DNA of 46,732 nt from an uncultured Lachnospiraceae bacterium (GCA_947382355.1 CANCYR010000025.1:1-46732); one strand, 5' to 3'. Counted from the stretch's first letter, positions 18,212-26,284 are shown. Notes: generated from the sequence alone by a model not told the origin. Made by a program: numbers and translations.

Positions 18212-18364
18212 GGGGAACGGACTCCCTGCAAAGAATGTTTCTGCGTCGCCACGCTCTCGCTCTGATAAAAACGCAGCAGTTCTAAGCTCGAAAGAACCTC
18301 GCTAAGAACTGGCGATTTTATAAGGGCTCCTTCAGAAATCATTCTTTGCAGGGAGTCCGTCCCG
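18212..18364. repeat. foldback repeat family A, copy 2
   Basis: Arms 18212–18243 and 18333–18364 are complementary (GGACTCCCTGCAAAGAATG on the left). The core carries CACGCTCTCGCTCTGATAAA. Its stems are CAGTTCT/AGAACTG and ATAAAAACGC/GCGATTTTAT. Compared with copy 3 the first stem has changed on both sides (CAGTGCT/AGCACTG). It sits between the M16C peptidase start and the VOC gene stop. A long minus-strand open frame (18040–18432) crosses it but looks spurious. Confidence 0.85.
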
Positions 18365-18431
18365 GAGCCTGCCTTGAAAGCTGCCGTCTGAAAATTGATT
18401 TCCGTAGGACAGGGGATTTGGAGCTGCCGCA

Positions 18432-18794
18432 TTACATAGGTGTTCCCACCTCAATCAGATTACCGTCCAAATCGTAAAAACGGATTACTTTTTGTCCCCA
18501 GCTATGCGTCATAAGCCGATTGACGTATTGAACTCCGGGATACATTTTCTCCAATTTTTCAATAAATGCTTCTATATTCTGTTCTTCAAAATACAATTCA
18601 CAGGAATTGCTTTTCGGAATAATATCTTTTTCCAAAAACTTTCTCCAGATTTTTTCATCCTGAAGTACAAGACCTTCCGTTAAAATCATATTGCCATCAT
18701 TGTCAAGTACCATATTAAGACCGAACAGGTCGTGATAAAATTGTTTGGATTTTTCAATATCTTTCACAGCAATCAAGATGTTCTTTAATTTCAT
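18432..18794 (-). CDS. VOC-superfamily (glyoxalase/bleomycin-resistance-like) protein
   Basis: A 120-residue protein of two beta-alpha-beta-beta-beta modules. The N-terminus 'MKLKNILIAVKDIEKSKQFY' with 'HDLFGL', and the C-terminal 'VIRFYDLDGNLIEVG' with its metal-binding Glu, are classical. It may be a metal-dependent lyase, isomerase or resistance protein. Substrate and metal cannot be told, and the N-terminal His ligand is not evident. The start overlaps or abuts the end of a broken upstream frame (18792–18935). Family A repeats lie on both sides of the gene. Confidence 0.85.
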   Translation of the reverse strand: MKLKNILIAVKDIEKSKQFYHDLFGLNMVLDNDGNMILTEGLVLQDEKIWRKFLEKDIIPKSNSCELYFEEQNIEAFIEKLEKMYPGVQYVNRLMTHSWGQKVIRFYDLDGNLIEVGTPM

Positions 18795-18935
18795 TGTCGG
18801 TATTCCTCCAGCCGCCTTTCTCCATGATATGCTCTAATTGCTCCCTTGAAGGTTTTTGCCTCAATTACCTTCCATTGCCCGTTGCAATTTTTGGTATTTT
18901 TCTCTGATTGGTGCGTATAAATCTTCATTTCTCAT
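18792..18935 (-). pseudogene. short frameshifted gene remnant
   Basis: A possible small gene upstream of the VOC gene. An ATG at 18935 with AAGAAGG upstream opens MRNEDLYAPIREKYQKLQRA, which stops at 18861. In another frame the coding-like segment QKPSREQLEHIMEKGGWRNT then runs into the VOC start. The two parts together would make a protein of about 50 residues interrupted by one frameshift. I do not recognise the family. It could also be two unrelated short frames. Confidence 0.35.
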
Positions 18936-19037
18936 CGTTGCCTTCTTCTGTGTATAAGATTTGCTGATATTCTGTTTAGTATAGCACTTTTTTATGGTTT
19001 TTGAAAGCGAAAAGGAGGGGGAGGGGATATGGGGGAC

Positions 19038-19185
19038 GTGGGAGCAGGCAGGGCAGATAGAAGTCTTCCGGGCACGCTCCCGCTCTGCAAAGACGCAGTG
19101 GTACTAATGCACCAAAGTACGGTGCATAAGGACCAGCGCCTTTGCCAAGGCCCTGAAGACTTCTATCTGCCCTGCCTGCTCCCAC
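19038..19185. repeat. foldback repeat family A, divergent copy 4
   Basis: Arms 19038–19068 and 19155–19185 are perfectly or nearly perfectly complementary (31 bases; GGGAGCAGGCAGGGCAGATA on the left). The core retains CACGCTCCCGCTCTG and the same stem order but with changed bases: GCAAAGACGC/GCGCCTTTGC replaces ATAAAAACGC/GCGATTTTAT, and TGGT/ACCA replaces CAGTTCT/AGAACTG. An extra small stem TGCACC/GGTGCA closes the tip. It lies in the gap upstream of the VOC gene. Confidence 0.8.
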
Positions 19186-19463
19186 TGGATATCGAAATGC
19201 CGTAGTTATTTTGATGTGTTGATTTGGGGAAAGTTGTTTTTAAAAGCTATAAAGAGGGCTGGATTATAAAATTGAGAAAGATCATTTTCAGTAGATTTTT
19301 CTTTTCTAAAGCATATTTTTCAAAAAGCCGAAATTCCATAAAATAAATAAAATGCCTCGCAAACAATTCTCCATTGAGTTTTGATATCTCTATATTTTTC
19401 TTTATTTAATATAAGAAATATCTTCCATCAAACTTCCCAAAACATAACGCCTGAGAAAGAACA

Positions 19464-19691
19464 GCAACAGAGGGATGAGAGCGGATGGGCGGCATTGTTT
19501 TGGAGGGGGATTTTCCTTAACAGTCTGTTAAACACCCCAGGGTAAAATTGCCACGGATGGCAATTTTAGGAATATTGCGGCATGGACGCCGCTATATTCC
19601 GCCCCGGACTCCATCTACAGCCTTCCCCAGACTGTTTAGGAAAATCCCCCTCCAAAACACCGCCGCCCATCCGCTCTCATCCCTTTGTTGC
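19464..19691. repeat. foldback repeat family B, copy 2
   Basis: A 228-base element with the same plan as 2584–2809. The 64-base arms are 19464–19527 and 19628–19691. The hairpin TAAAATTGCCA (19543–19553) with TGGCAATTTTA (19558–19568) is unchanged. The second hairpin GAATAT…ATATTC with inner GCGGC/GCCGC has changed on both sides relative to copy 1. The arms also differ in a compensated way (AACAGTCTG/CAGACTGTT here, AACAGCCTG/CAGGCTGTT in copy 1). It lies just downstream of the ABC operon's last stop codon and may act as its 3' structure. The rest of the gap 19186–19463 is AT-rich and shows nothing else. Confidence 0.85.
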
Positions 19692-19714
19692 GTCCCTCCA
19701 GCCATCCCCCTCTA

Positions 19715-20377
19715 TCAGCTACAAACCTTCCCATCACAAACCCTCACAACCCTCTCCGCATACCCCGCAATTTTCTCATCATGCGTCACCATAACAATCG
19801 TCTTTTTCATCCCATGCATATCCAAAAACAACTCCATCAGCTCCTCCCCGCATTTCTTATCCAGCGCCCCGGTAGGTTCATCCGCCAGAATCAGTTCACT
19901 CCCCTTTGCCAGAGCCCTTGCTATAGCAGTCCTCTGCTGCTGCCCGCCGGAAATATACGGCGGATATTTGTCCCTTAAGGCTGCAATGCCAAGCTTTTCC
20001 ATATGCTCTTCCACAATGCATTTCCTCTCCTTCTTTTTTATTCCCAGCGCAAGAAGAGGCATTTCAATATTTTCAAACACAGTATAACGGTCCATAAGCG
20101 CAAACTGCTGGAAGATAAAAGCTACTTTTTCCTTCCGGAACTTTTCCAGCCGGTTTTCCGATAATTCATTAATTTTCACCCCATCATACTCATACTCTCC
20201 TTCTGTCAGGAAATCCATTCCTCCCAGTATGTTTAGCAGAGTGGTCTTGCCAGAACCGGAGCTGCCCATGACTGCCAGAAACTCATTCGTTTTTATTTCC
20301 AGATTCACATAATCCAAAGCCTTTGTTTCAAAAGTCTCTCCCCGATAAATTTTACCGGCGTTCTTTAAGCGTATCAT
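19715..20377 (-). CDS. MacB/LolD-type ABC transporter ATP-binding protein
   Basis: A 220-residue ATPase that drives the two permease proteins encoded just upstream. Walker A is GSSGSGKT, the Q-loop is 'FIFQQFALM', the signature is 'ISGGQQQRTAIARAL', Walker B is 'LILADEPTGALD' and the H-loop is 'VMVTHD'. 'NILGGMD' after Walker A is typical of the peptide or lipoprotein export (MacB/BceA) branch. The ATG at 20377 has AGGAGGAG; an in-frame start at 20449 lies inside the permease gene and lacks a ribosome site. It is the last gene of a five-gene operon ending at family B copy 2. Confidence 0.95.
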   Translation of the reverse strand: MIRLKNAGKIYRGETFETKALDYVNLEIKTNEFLAVMGSSGSGKTTLLNILGGMDFLTEGEYEYDGVKINELSENRLEKFRKEKVAFIFQQFALMDRYTVFENIEMPLLALGIKKKERKCIVEEHMEKLGIAALRDKYPPYISGGQQQRTAIARALAKGSELILADEPTGALDKKCGEELMELFLDMHGMKKTIVMVTHDEKIAGYAERVVRVCDGKVCS

Positions 20378-20390
20378 AAACGAACTCCTC

Positions 20391-21680
20391 CTATCTGAAT
20401 GCTGCGGGATATTTTTTACGGTAAAATAAAACCGGCAGTATGGCAGCAATCAGCAGCAAAATCACCAATATAGCAGCCAATAACGGCAATATTCTTATTA
20501 CCACAGACATATTATTATTAATCCCTCTGCTGTGATAAAAGCACATCAGCGCATATGCAGGGCAAAATGCCGTTAAAAACCGCAACAGATTTTCCACAAA
20601 AAGAATCCGGTAAATTTCCTTTTTGGTTATGCCGCATGCAAGCATGATTCCAAGCTCCTTTTTTTGTGACAATAAGGAAATCAACGTGCTTAAAAAAATA
20701 TTCATAACGGACAGAAACAACAAAACCAGCCCAAAAACAAGCATTGGCACCTGTTCACTTTGCTGTATTTTTCTATATTCTTCCACTAACCCGGGAAAGC
20801 TTTTCACCTCTACCCACTGTCCTAAATCCTTAGCTGTTTTTTCTACCTGTTCCGCCAGATACTTGCATTCTTCCTTTTCATCTGCAATATAGTAAATATT
20901 ATTTTGATATACCTGATAAGCGGAACTGTAACCGTCTTTCATCCATCGGTCATTTGGGAGGGTTACTAACGAATTATCCAAAGAAAGCTTCGGTTCCCTG
21001 GAAGAAAACAGGCTTCCCGGAAGAAAAGCGCTTTCCTTTTTTAAAACCTGAGTGACTCTGTATTTCCTTCCGGTAAACATATCATACAATCCGGTTCCTA
21101 CCGGAAGTTCTTTCTGCCGCTCATAGCCCACCGCCATATCCGTATATTCCTTATCCTCCTTCAGACTGATTCTCTTCTTTTCCGTGTCTGAAAGCCCGCA
21201 AATATCCACAAATGCATCATCTAAAAAAAGCACGTCCGCCTCGTTGCTGTTCTTATAAAATTCAGCCATTGATATGGTTGTCTCTCCTCTTTCCGCCTGC
21301 TGCTCATATTCTAACTGAGAGACAATGGATTCTTCTTCCGCCTGAGTAGTGATAAGCTGATAGTTCATAGCCGCCGCCTCATATTTGCCGGCGCGAATAC
21401 CCGCCATTTGATTTAAAGCATTCATAAATTGAAAAAAGCGGCTGGCATTGCTCTCATCCATGCTTTCAAAATATTTAAATTCCACCTTAAACAACCTGTT
21501 TTTATCGCACTGAATTACTTCATTAGCGCAAATCAACGTATAGTTATATTGATAAAAGCCAAGTAATACCCCAATTAACATGAAAAAAGATAAAAACAAC
21601 ATAAAAACGGTCTGAAGGAACTTTTTTCTGTTCATATAAATACGGTCTGCTGCCAGTCTGAGGATTCCGCTTAGTCTCAT
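20391..21680 (-). CDS. FtsX/MacB-like ABC transporter permease
   Basis: A 429-residue permease. One N-terminal membrane helix (residues about 17–37, KFLQTVFMLFLSFFMLIGVL) is followed by a large extracytoplasmic domain of about 220 residues. Three C-terminal helices follow (MLVFGLVLLFLSVMNIFLST; NLLRFLTAFCPAYALMCFY; ILPLLAAILVILLLIAAILP). This is the FtsX-like arrangement. The start at 21680 overlaps the stop of the preceding permease by four bases (ATGA), showing translational coupling. 'ELGIMLACGITKKEIYRILF' resembles the coupling-helix region contacting the ATPase. Confidence 0.88.
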   Translation of the reverse strand: MRLSGILRLAADRIYMNRKKFLQTVFMLFLSFFMLIGVLLGFYQYNYTLICANEVIQCDKNRLFKVEFKYFESMDESNASRFFQFMNALNQMAGIRAGKYEAAAMNYQLITTQAEEESIVSQLEYEQQAERGETTISMAEFYKNSNEADVLFLDDAFVDICGLSDTEKKRISLKEDKEYTDMAVGYERQKELPVGTGLYDMFTGRKYRVTQVLKKESAFLPGSLFSSREPKLSLDNSLVTLPNDRWMKDGYSSAYQVYQNNIYYIADEKEECKYLAEQVEKTAKDLGQWVEVKSFPGLVEEYRKIQQSEQVPMLVFGLVLLFLSVMNIFLSTLISLLSQKKELGIMLACGITKKEIYRILFVENLLRFLTAFCPAYALMCFYHSRGINNNMSVVIRILPLLAAILVILLLIAAILPVLFYRKKYPAAFR

Positions 21681-22789
21681 GTAATACTGCCTTCCTTCCT
21701 GAGTAAATCCGCCATGCCCTGCTTTTTCAAAGGATATACAGCATACAGAATGATAATAATGGCAGACAATAAAAGGAACAGCAATGTGAACAGCCAGTAC
21801 TCCCATACATCCAGCAGGGAAACTACCAGAATTTCTTTTAAAAACGGGTTAATCCCCATACTGAGAAAAGCGGCTGCCAAAGAAGCCGGAATTAAAATTT
21901 CCGCCAGCTCTCTATATAGCAAAAACACCAGCCGTCTCCCGCTAAATCCATGAATTTTCCGTATGACGATTTCTCCCATCCTCTCTGCCAGACTGAATTT
22001 CTCTGCCGCTATACAATTCAGCATGCCAAACAAATAAACCAGCACCAGATAATCCATTCGAAAACTATTTATGCCTATTCCGGTTGCCGTCATGCTTTCT
22101 ATGGAAGTGCTGCTGCATAAAAAGCCTGCTTTTTCCAGTTTTTCAAACAGTTCCATTTCATCAACGGAAACCGTGTCGCTTGCAGCCAGGATTTCTATGC
22201 CATTTATAAAATAAGATTTTAACTCTTCTTTTAAATTTTCTCCTAAATTGTTATAAAACAACACTGCCTGATAATCATAAATCACCGTATCCACATCACT
22301 GATATATCCTAATACCCGGTACTCTTCCGAAAAAATCTCTATGTATTCTTTTTCCTCCTTCTCATATACACAGCCCTTTAAGCCTCTTCCCAGCAGCACT
22401 GCTTTTTCCCCGCTCTGCAAGACTTCCCCATCCGGGTACCGCCCTTTTATAACCGGATACTTTTCTTCGCCGTTAGTATTCATGACAATATTGGCAGGAT
22501 AACTTCCTGCTTCATCATAGAAGACGTAAAAATTCTGAATGGCAATATGATATTCCTTTTCCTCGCATAACACTTCAAGCCTGCTTTCCGGATTGGCAGA
22601 CTGCAAAAAAATTCCCTGCTCATTTACAAAAGAATACTGTTTCTTGTGCTCCCGTTCATTTTTCATGGTGACTAAAAGCTTTGTGCCGTAAAAAATGCTT
22701 AGATAACCGATAACAAAGCTGATAAATACGCTCCATGCAGCTAAGGGGTATCGGAAGATTCGTTTATATTGTCGTAATATGGCTTTCAA
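21677..22789 (-). CDS. ABC transporter permease, second MacB-like subunit
   Basis: A 370-residue membrane protein with an N-terminal helix (LAAWSVFISFVIGYLSIFY), an extracytoplasmic domain of about 200 residues and a C-terminal set of helices including 'IPASLAAAFLSMGINPFL' and 'LFTLLFLLLSAIIIILYAV'. 'MGEIVIRKIHGFSGRRLVFL' is the usual loop that meets the ATPase. Together with the other permease it should form a heterodimeric type VII-like exporter or signal-coupled complex. Such complexes act on peptides or lipoproteins at the membrane's outer face rather than pumping through a classical channel (known for MacB/LolCDE/BceAB). Confidence 0.85.
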   Translation of the reverse strand: MKAILRQYKRIFRYPLAAWSVFISFVIGYLSIFYGTKLLVTMKNEREHKKQYSFVNEQGIFLQSANPESRLEVLCEEKEYHIAIQNFYVFYDEAGSYPANIVMNTNGEEKYPVIKGRYPDGEVLQSGEKAVLLGRGLKGCVYEKEEKEYIEIFSEEYRVLGYISDVDTVIYDYQAVLFYNNLGENLKEELKSYFINGIEILAASDTVSVDEMELFEKLEKAGFLCSSTSIESMTATGIGINSFRMDYLVLVYLFGMLNCIAAEKFSLAERMGEIVIRKIHGFSGRRLVFLLYRELAEILIPASLAAAFLSMGINPFLKEILVVSLLDVWEYWLFTLLFLLLSAIIIILYAVYPLKKQGMADLLRKEGSIT

Positions 22790-22845
22790 TGTTATTCCCC
22801 TGTAAACTTAGATAAACTCAATTACAAACAGTCTATTCCATATAA

Positions 22846-23349
22846 TCAGAATGGCGTCTGCGCTTCCTCATAATTCAAAATCCGCCGCCGAATCCGCCTT
22901 TGAATCCATTTCAATAAAATCTGCCATCTGTACTGCCTGACTTCAACATAGGTATCCACACTTGCCCGGCTTCCCTCCACGGCATATTCAGCCAGATAGT
23001 AATTCCCGCTGTCTGTAATTGGTAAATCCATATAATACGTTCCTGATTTCTCCATTTCCGTTCTTGCTACAATTTGTTGCTCCTCTGCTTTCCCAAATGC
23101 CTCTATATCGTAAGTGCTGTCATAAAGTTCACCAGTTACTTTTCCTGATTTTAAATTTACTTCATATCGAACCCGATAGATTATCCTCTTATCCAATTGA
23201 AAAGAACCGATTCCGCCATGTAAATATGTATCATTGCTAAAATATCCACTGGAATACTCATAGCTTATCCAGCCTGTTCTTGTATTCAATACACAGAATA
23301 AAATGCATACACCGAAAGCAGTTACTAAATAACGCCAATATTTTTTCAT
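22846..23349 (-). CDS. membrane-anchored extracytoplasmic protein of unknown function
   Basis: A 167-residue protein from the ATG at 23349 (GCGGAG upstream). One N-terminal helix (YLVTAFGVCILFCVL) anchors a beta-rich external part with repeated Tyr and Gly. A short basic C-terminal stretch (WIQRRIRRRILNYEE) ends the protein. I recognise no family. Its place between a secreted small protein and two ABC permeases suggests that it is an accessory, adaptor or immunity component of the same system (inference). Confidence 0.75.
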   Translation of the reverse strand: MKKYWRYLVTAFGVCILFCVLNTRTGWISYEYSSGYFSNDTYLHGGIGSFQLDKRIIYRVRYEVNLKSGKVTGELYDSTYDIEAFGKAEEQQIVARTEMEKSGTYYMDLPITDSGNYYLAEYAVEGSRASVDTYVEVRQYRWQILLKWIQRRIRRRILNYEEAQTPF

Positions 23350-23416
23350 TTCTTTCTCCGCTATATATTCAAAAAGTAGACAAGGCATTTTTTGTTTGTC
23401 TTATTAATTCGTTTTA

Positions 23417-23803
23417 TTAATTCAATTTTAATTTTATTGTTTGCCCAAAAGACTGGCTATCATTTGTTCTTAGCAAAACATGCGCACTCTTGGCACTTTT
23501 TGCTTTGGAATCCGATACGCTGACTGCTGCCAAAAATACTCCTGCAGCAACATTCCATTTTCCAAGCTGCAAATCAGAACGTAAAGCTGTTCCATTACTG
23601 TCATAGGCAAATACCGATACCTTAGGCGTGGCTGCACAACTATTATACGTCCTCGCTGCAAATTGGCTGTTATTATGCTTCAAATCATAATTCATTACAA
23701 TGCCGGGCTCATATTCAAAACTTTGGGCACAAACACTCAATACCGGCAAAATAATGCCTGCTACACACAACATAATCATAAACCGCAATTTCTTTTTACC
23801 CAT
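23417..23803 (-). CDS. small secreted protein, first gene of an ABC-transporter operon
   Basis: A 128-residue protein with a Sec signal peptide (MGKKKLRFMIMLCVAGIILP, likely cleavage near VCAQS). The mature part is about 100 residues, rich in Ser, Asn, Ala and Lys. It looks beta-structured, ends 'GQTIKLKLN' and has a single internal Cys (NSCAA). GGGAGG precedes the ATG and a strong promoter lies at 23839–23867. It could be the cargo, a bacteriocin-like product or a sensor of the transporter encoded downstream. It is not an obvious match to the lactococcin 972 family, although that family has a similar secreted-protein-plus-MacB arrangement. Confidence 0.75.
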   Translation of the reverse strand: MGKKKLRFMIMLCVAGIILPVLSVCAQSFEYEPGIVMNYDLKHNNSQFAARTYNSCAATPKVSVFAYDSNGTALRSDLQLGKWNVAAGVFLAAVSVSDSKAKSAKSAHVLLRTNDSQSFGQTIKLKLN

Positions 23804-23838
23804 GTATTCTACCTCCCAAAATAACTTATTTTAATTTT

Positions 23839-23867
23839 ATAGTATCTCCTATTATTAATTTTGTCAA
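23839..23867 (-). promoter_or_regulatory. promoter of the secreted-protein/ABC operon
   Basis: Minus-strand TTGACA (23862–23867), a 17-base spacer and TACTAT (23839–23844), 36 bases upstream of the start codon at 23803. The rest of the 23804–24107 gap is AT-rich and otherwise holds only the terminator at 24043–24074. Confidence 0.8.
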
Positions 23868-24042
23868 TCATTTTTTCATTTTCATTGTAAAATAATTTTA
23901 TTTTTTCTAAAACACTTAATTTATTATGAAAAGATGATCTAATAATGTATTAAATGTAAACAGGCAAATACATTCCCTCACCCCCCCTCTTCCACCTACT
24001 CCATACATTCGAACATTCAAATAAATCTAAAATTCCCTGTCA

Positions 24043-24074
24043 CAAAAAAGAAGCCGCCACATATCATGACAGCT
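24043..24074 (-). terminator. terminator after the sigma-like operon
   Basis: Minus-strand AGCTGTCA–loop–TGGCGGCT (24067–24074 with 24052–24059, including G·U pairs) is followed by TCTTTTTT. It lies 34 bases beyond the stop at 24108. Confidence 0.65.
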
Positions 24075-24107
24075 CCAATCAGCCCAAAATCCTATCCCAT
24101 TTTCCTT

Positions 24108-24539
24108 TCACACACTAAGCCCCGCCAAATAAAGCTTCTTAAAAAATATCTCCTGAACAACCACCTTCTCATTCTGCGCCTGTAGCTTTAACTGTTCATC
24201 TTCCACAAGCTGCTCTATGGAATAGATTTTTTCACAGACCGCTTCCTTTTCCACTCCTTTTTTATCCGTGACCTTCTCAATAAACAGCACCTTAATCTGC
24301 AGCTTCAGCTGGGAATAAAACAAATATCCCATATCCCTTTTCCCAAGCCTTAATAAATGGCTGGCAATGGTCTCTTCCCTTGTGATTTCTCCTCCGTAGA
24401 CCATCCGGTAAATTGCTGTTTTCAGCCGGCCCGGCATGTCCATATGCTCTGCCGCTTCTTCATAGGTGCACCTTGCCCCAATATATACATTGGAAAAATT
24501 CTGCATCACATATTTAAAATCCTGCTCTCTAAATTCCAT
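24108..24539 (-). CDS. conserved-looking protein of unknown function
   Basis: A 143-residue protein. An ATG at 24545 is also possible, but AGAGG touches it directly, while 24539 has proper spacing. It overlaps the sigma-like gene by 11 bases, so translation is probably coupled. The sequence is helical, with the segment 'YEEAAEHMDMPGRLKTAIYR' that could be a helix-turn-helix, and no transmembrane helix. I do not recognise the family. The coupling suggests that it works with the sigma-like protein. Confidence 0.7.
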   Translation of the reverse strand: MEFREQDFKYVMQNFSNVYIGARCTYEEAAEHMDMPGRLKTAIYRMVYGGEITREETIASHLLRLGKRDMGYLFYSQLKLQIKVLFIEKVTDKKGVEKEAVCEKIYSIEQLVEDEQLKLQAQNEKVVVQEIFFKKLYLAGLSV

Positions 24540-25290
24540 TTTCATCCTCTGCCTTTTGAATAAAGTCTATTTTATTTCCGGTAAGCTCCATGGCTTCCAC
24601 AATTTCTTCTTCCGTAAAGTCCGTTTCTTCCGCCAGCTCCTTTATCGTTATTTCACGGCAAAGCTCTTCCGCCAGTTCCTTTGCCGCTGCGGCTATGGAA
24701 TTGATTCGCTTTATTACCTGTTCATCCTTTTCCATTACGCCGGCCTCGCCTAGAATGGCTTCCTCCATGGCTTCCATAACGCCTTTTACTAAAACTCCCT
24801 CCACGGCCTTTGGTCCTTCCTCTATGGCAAGCATTTCCATTCCCATAGTAAGAGCCACATTTCCTTCTCCGATAAGGTCTTCTAAAAACATGCCCTGTCC
24901 TGCATACAGCTTGCTGATTTCCACTACCTTTGGAAGCATATAGGTAAACAGCTTTTCCTTTGCCTCCTTTTCACCCAAATATGCCCTTCGGCATATTTCC
25001 TCTGCTTCTGCTTCCGTATAAACCGGAAGTCCTTCTATTTCAGTCAAATACTGTTTTAAATAATCCTTATCCTCTTTTGTAAGGAGATTATCCAAATCCG
25101 CCTCTTCACCTACTGTAATTCTGCTGTTTTTCAAATAGTCATAAATAAGGGCAAGCTTTCCCTCATCCATCTCCATGTCTGGAAATGCTTCCCCTACCTG
25201 TTCCTTTGTGACGCACATGCCCTGCTTTTTTGCCGTTTTTACAAGAGCAAGCAATTGTTTTCGGAATAATTCTTCACTGTTTTGTTCCAT
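24529..25290 (-). CDS. sigma-70-like protein lacking promoter-recognition regions
   Basis: A 253-residue protein from the ATG at 25290 (AAAAGGGAAC upstream). Residues about 10–60 resemble sigma region 1.1. 'LKQYLTEIEGLPVYTEAEAE' resembles region 1.2. 'KLFTYMLPKVVEISKLYAGQ' and 'GMFLEDLIGEGNVALTMGME' resemble regions 2.1–2.2, the RNA polymerase-binding part. The expected aromatic −10 binding stretch (regions 2.3–2.4) is replaced by an acidic/Val/Met-rich stretch. A region 3-like helix-turn-helix (ITIKELAEETDFTEEEIVEA) remains near the C-terminus, and region 4 is absent. So it should bind core polymerase but not recognise standard promoters (inference). It overlaps both neighbouring genes. Confidence 0.75.
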   Translation of the reverse strand: MEQNSEELFRKQLLALVKTAKKQGMCVTKEQVGEAFPDMEMDEGKLALIYDYLKNSRITVGEEADLDNLLTKEDKDYLKQYLTEIEGLPVYTEAEAEEICRRAYLGEKEAKEKLFTYMLPKVVEISKLYAGQGMFLEDLIGEGNVALTMGMEMLAIEEGPKAVEGVLVKGVMEAMEEAILGEAGVMEKDEQVIKRINSIAAAAKELAEELCREITIKELAEETDFTEEEIVEAMELTGNKIDFIQKAEDENGI

Positions 25291-25879
25291 GTTCCCTTTT
25301 CCCTTTCCGATATTGTCCGATTTCTTCCGCAATTGTGGTATAATCCCGCTCAAACAGTTCTTCACTGATTTGCCAGGAAAGCTTCTCCTTTGAAACCTTA
25401 AGAAGCAGCTTGTCAATTACAAAGTTCTTGCTTTTTTCCCTATAGCGGGGCAGTCCGTTGACTTCCTGAATGTGCACGAGCTCAGGTCTCCACAAAAGGC
25501 TCAGCTTACGCTTCCAGTCTACCTTTGGGTTAGCTGCAGCTTCCCTCATCACATAGAAATCCGTCCTGCCCTCTGCCTGCTCCACCGTTATAATCCCCCA
25601 GTATTCCGGCACATGCTCTTTCACATGAAAAGCATGGCTTGTTCCCGCTACAATATAATTTTTATCAAAATATCTGTCATAATCCTGAACCTGTCTGTCA
25701 AGTCTTGCATAAGTATCCGCATCGCTTTTAATTTCTATTCCACAAATCCCGTCAGGGAGCACCGCCACTACGTCTGCCCTTGACCTTCCCATCTGTTTTT
25801 CCTCTATGATTCGGATTTTTTCAAAACGCTCCTCCAGAAAATCAAAAAGCGGCTCTCTGATATCTTTATCGTATAACAT
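25274..25879 (-). CDS. sce7726-like PD-(D/E)XK-fold protein
   Basis: A 201-residue protein. 'RSRADVVAVLPDGICGIEIK' followed by 'SDADTYARLDRQVQDYDRYF' gives the D…ExK active-site pattern of restriction-like nucleases, specifically the sce7726/MmcB-like DNA-repair group. The C-terminal half is helical and basic. Its start is ATG at 25879; no strong ribosome site is seen. Its 3' end overlaps the sigma-like gene by 17 bases. The role is not known; a DNA-repair or DNA-processing function is a family-level guess. Confidence 0.72.
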   Translation of the reverse strand: MLYDKDIREPLFDFLEERFEKIRIIEEKQMGRSRADVVAVLPDGICGIEIKSDADTYARLDRQVQDYDRYFDKNYIVAGTSHAFHVKEHVPEYWGIITVEQAEGRTDFYVMREAAANPKVDWKRKLSLLWRPELVHIQEVNGLPRYREKSKNFVIDKLLLKVSKEKLSWQISEELFERDYTTIAEEIGQYRKGKREHGTKQ

Positions 25880-26284
25880 TACGTCATTCCCCTATCGGCT
25901 CAGACATGATTTATTTCCGTAAGCAACGAGCCAAGTGATTGCGTGCAAGCATTTGGCGACTGCCGCAAGGGTCAAATACCCCGTCCCTTGGGCGTTTCAA
26001 GTTTGATGCCCCACTGATTGCGGCTGGGTCTTTGACTTCCAACAAGGTATAGTATACTCAGAAAACCGAAAAATGGCAACTGTTCCTGCTGCCTGACTAT
26101 TCGCGCACTTTAACCCTCCGGTCCCCTGCTTTCTTCAAAGACAGCAGGACGAGCCAAACCATTGCTTTACACTGACCCTGTGTAAGCGTAAGCGCCTGCT
26201 TCCTAAAATAGACCGCCCGGATATTTTATGTTATGATTCACATACAACAGAAAATTATATACCTGTTAACAGGGGGTTATTTAT
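25880..26284. other. structured, GC-richer intergenic region upstream of nagA
   Basis: This 405-base gap has no gene. It holds several stems: GCAAGGG with CCCTTGG around 25967–26000, and CCTGCT with AGCAGG around 26126–26155. It also has an AT-box (GTATAGTATAC) near 26047 and a possible −10 (TATGAT, about 26230). The piece from about 25915 to 26040 is clearly richer in GC than what follows it. It may be a regulatory leader or the decayed end of a mobile element; I cannot assign it. Confidence 0.4.

Noticed and set aside
18040-18432. 130-residue minus-strand open frame
   Set aside because: It runs through family A copy 2 and into the peptidase start region, has no ribosome site, and its sequence is explained by the repeat.
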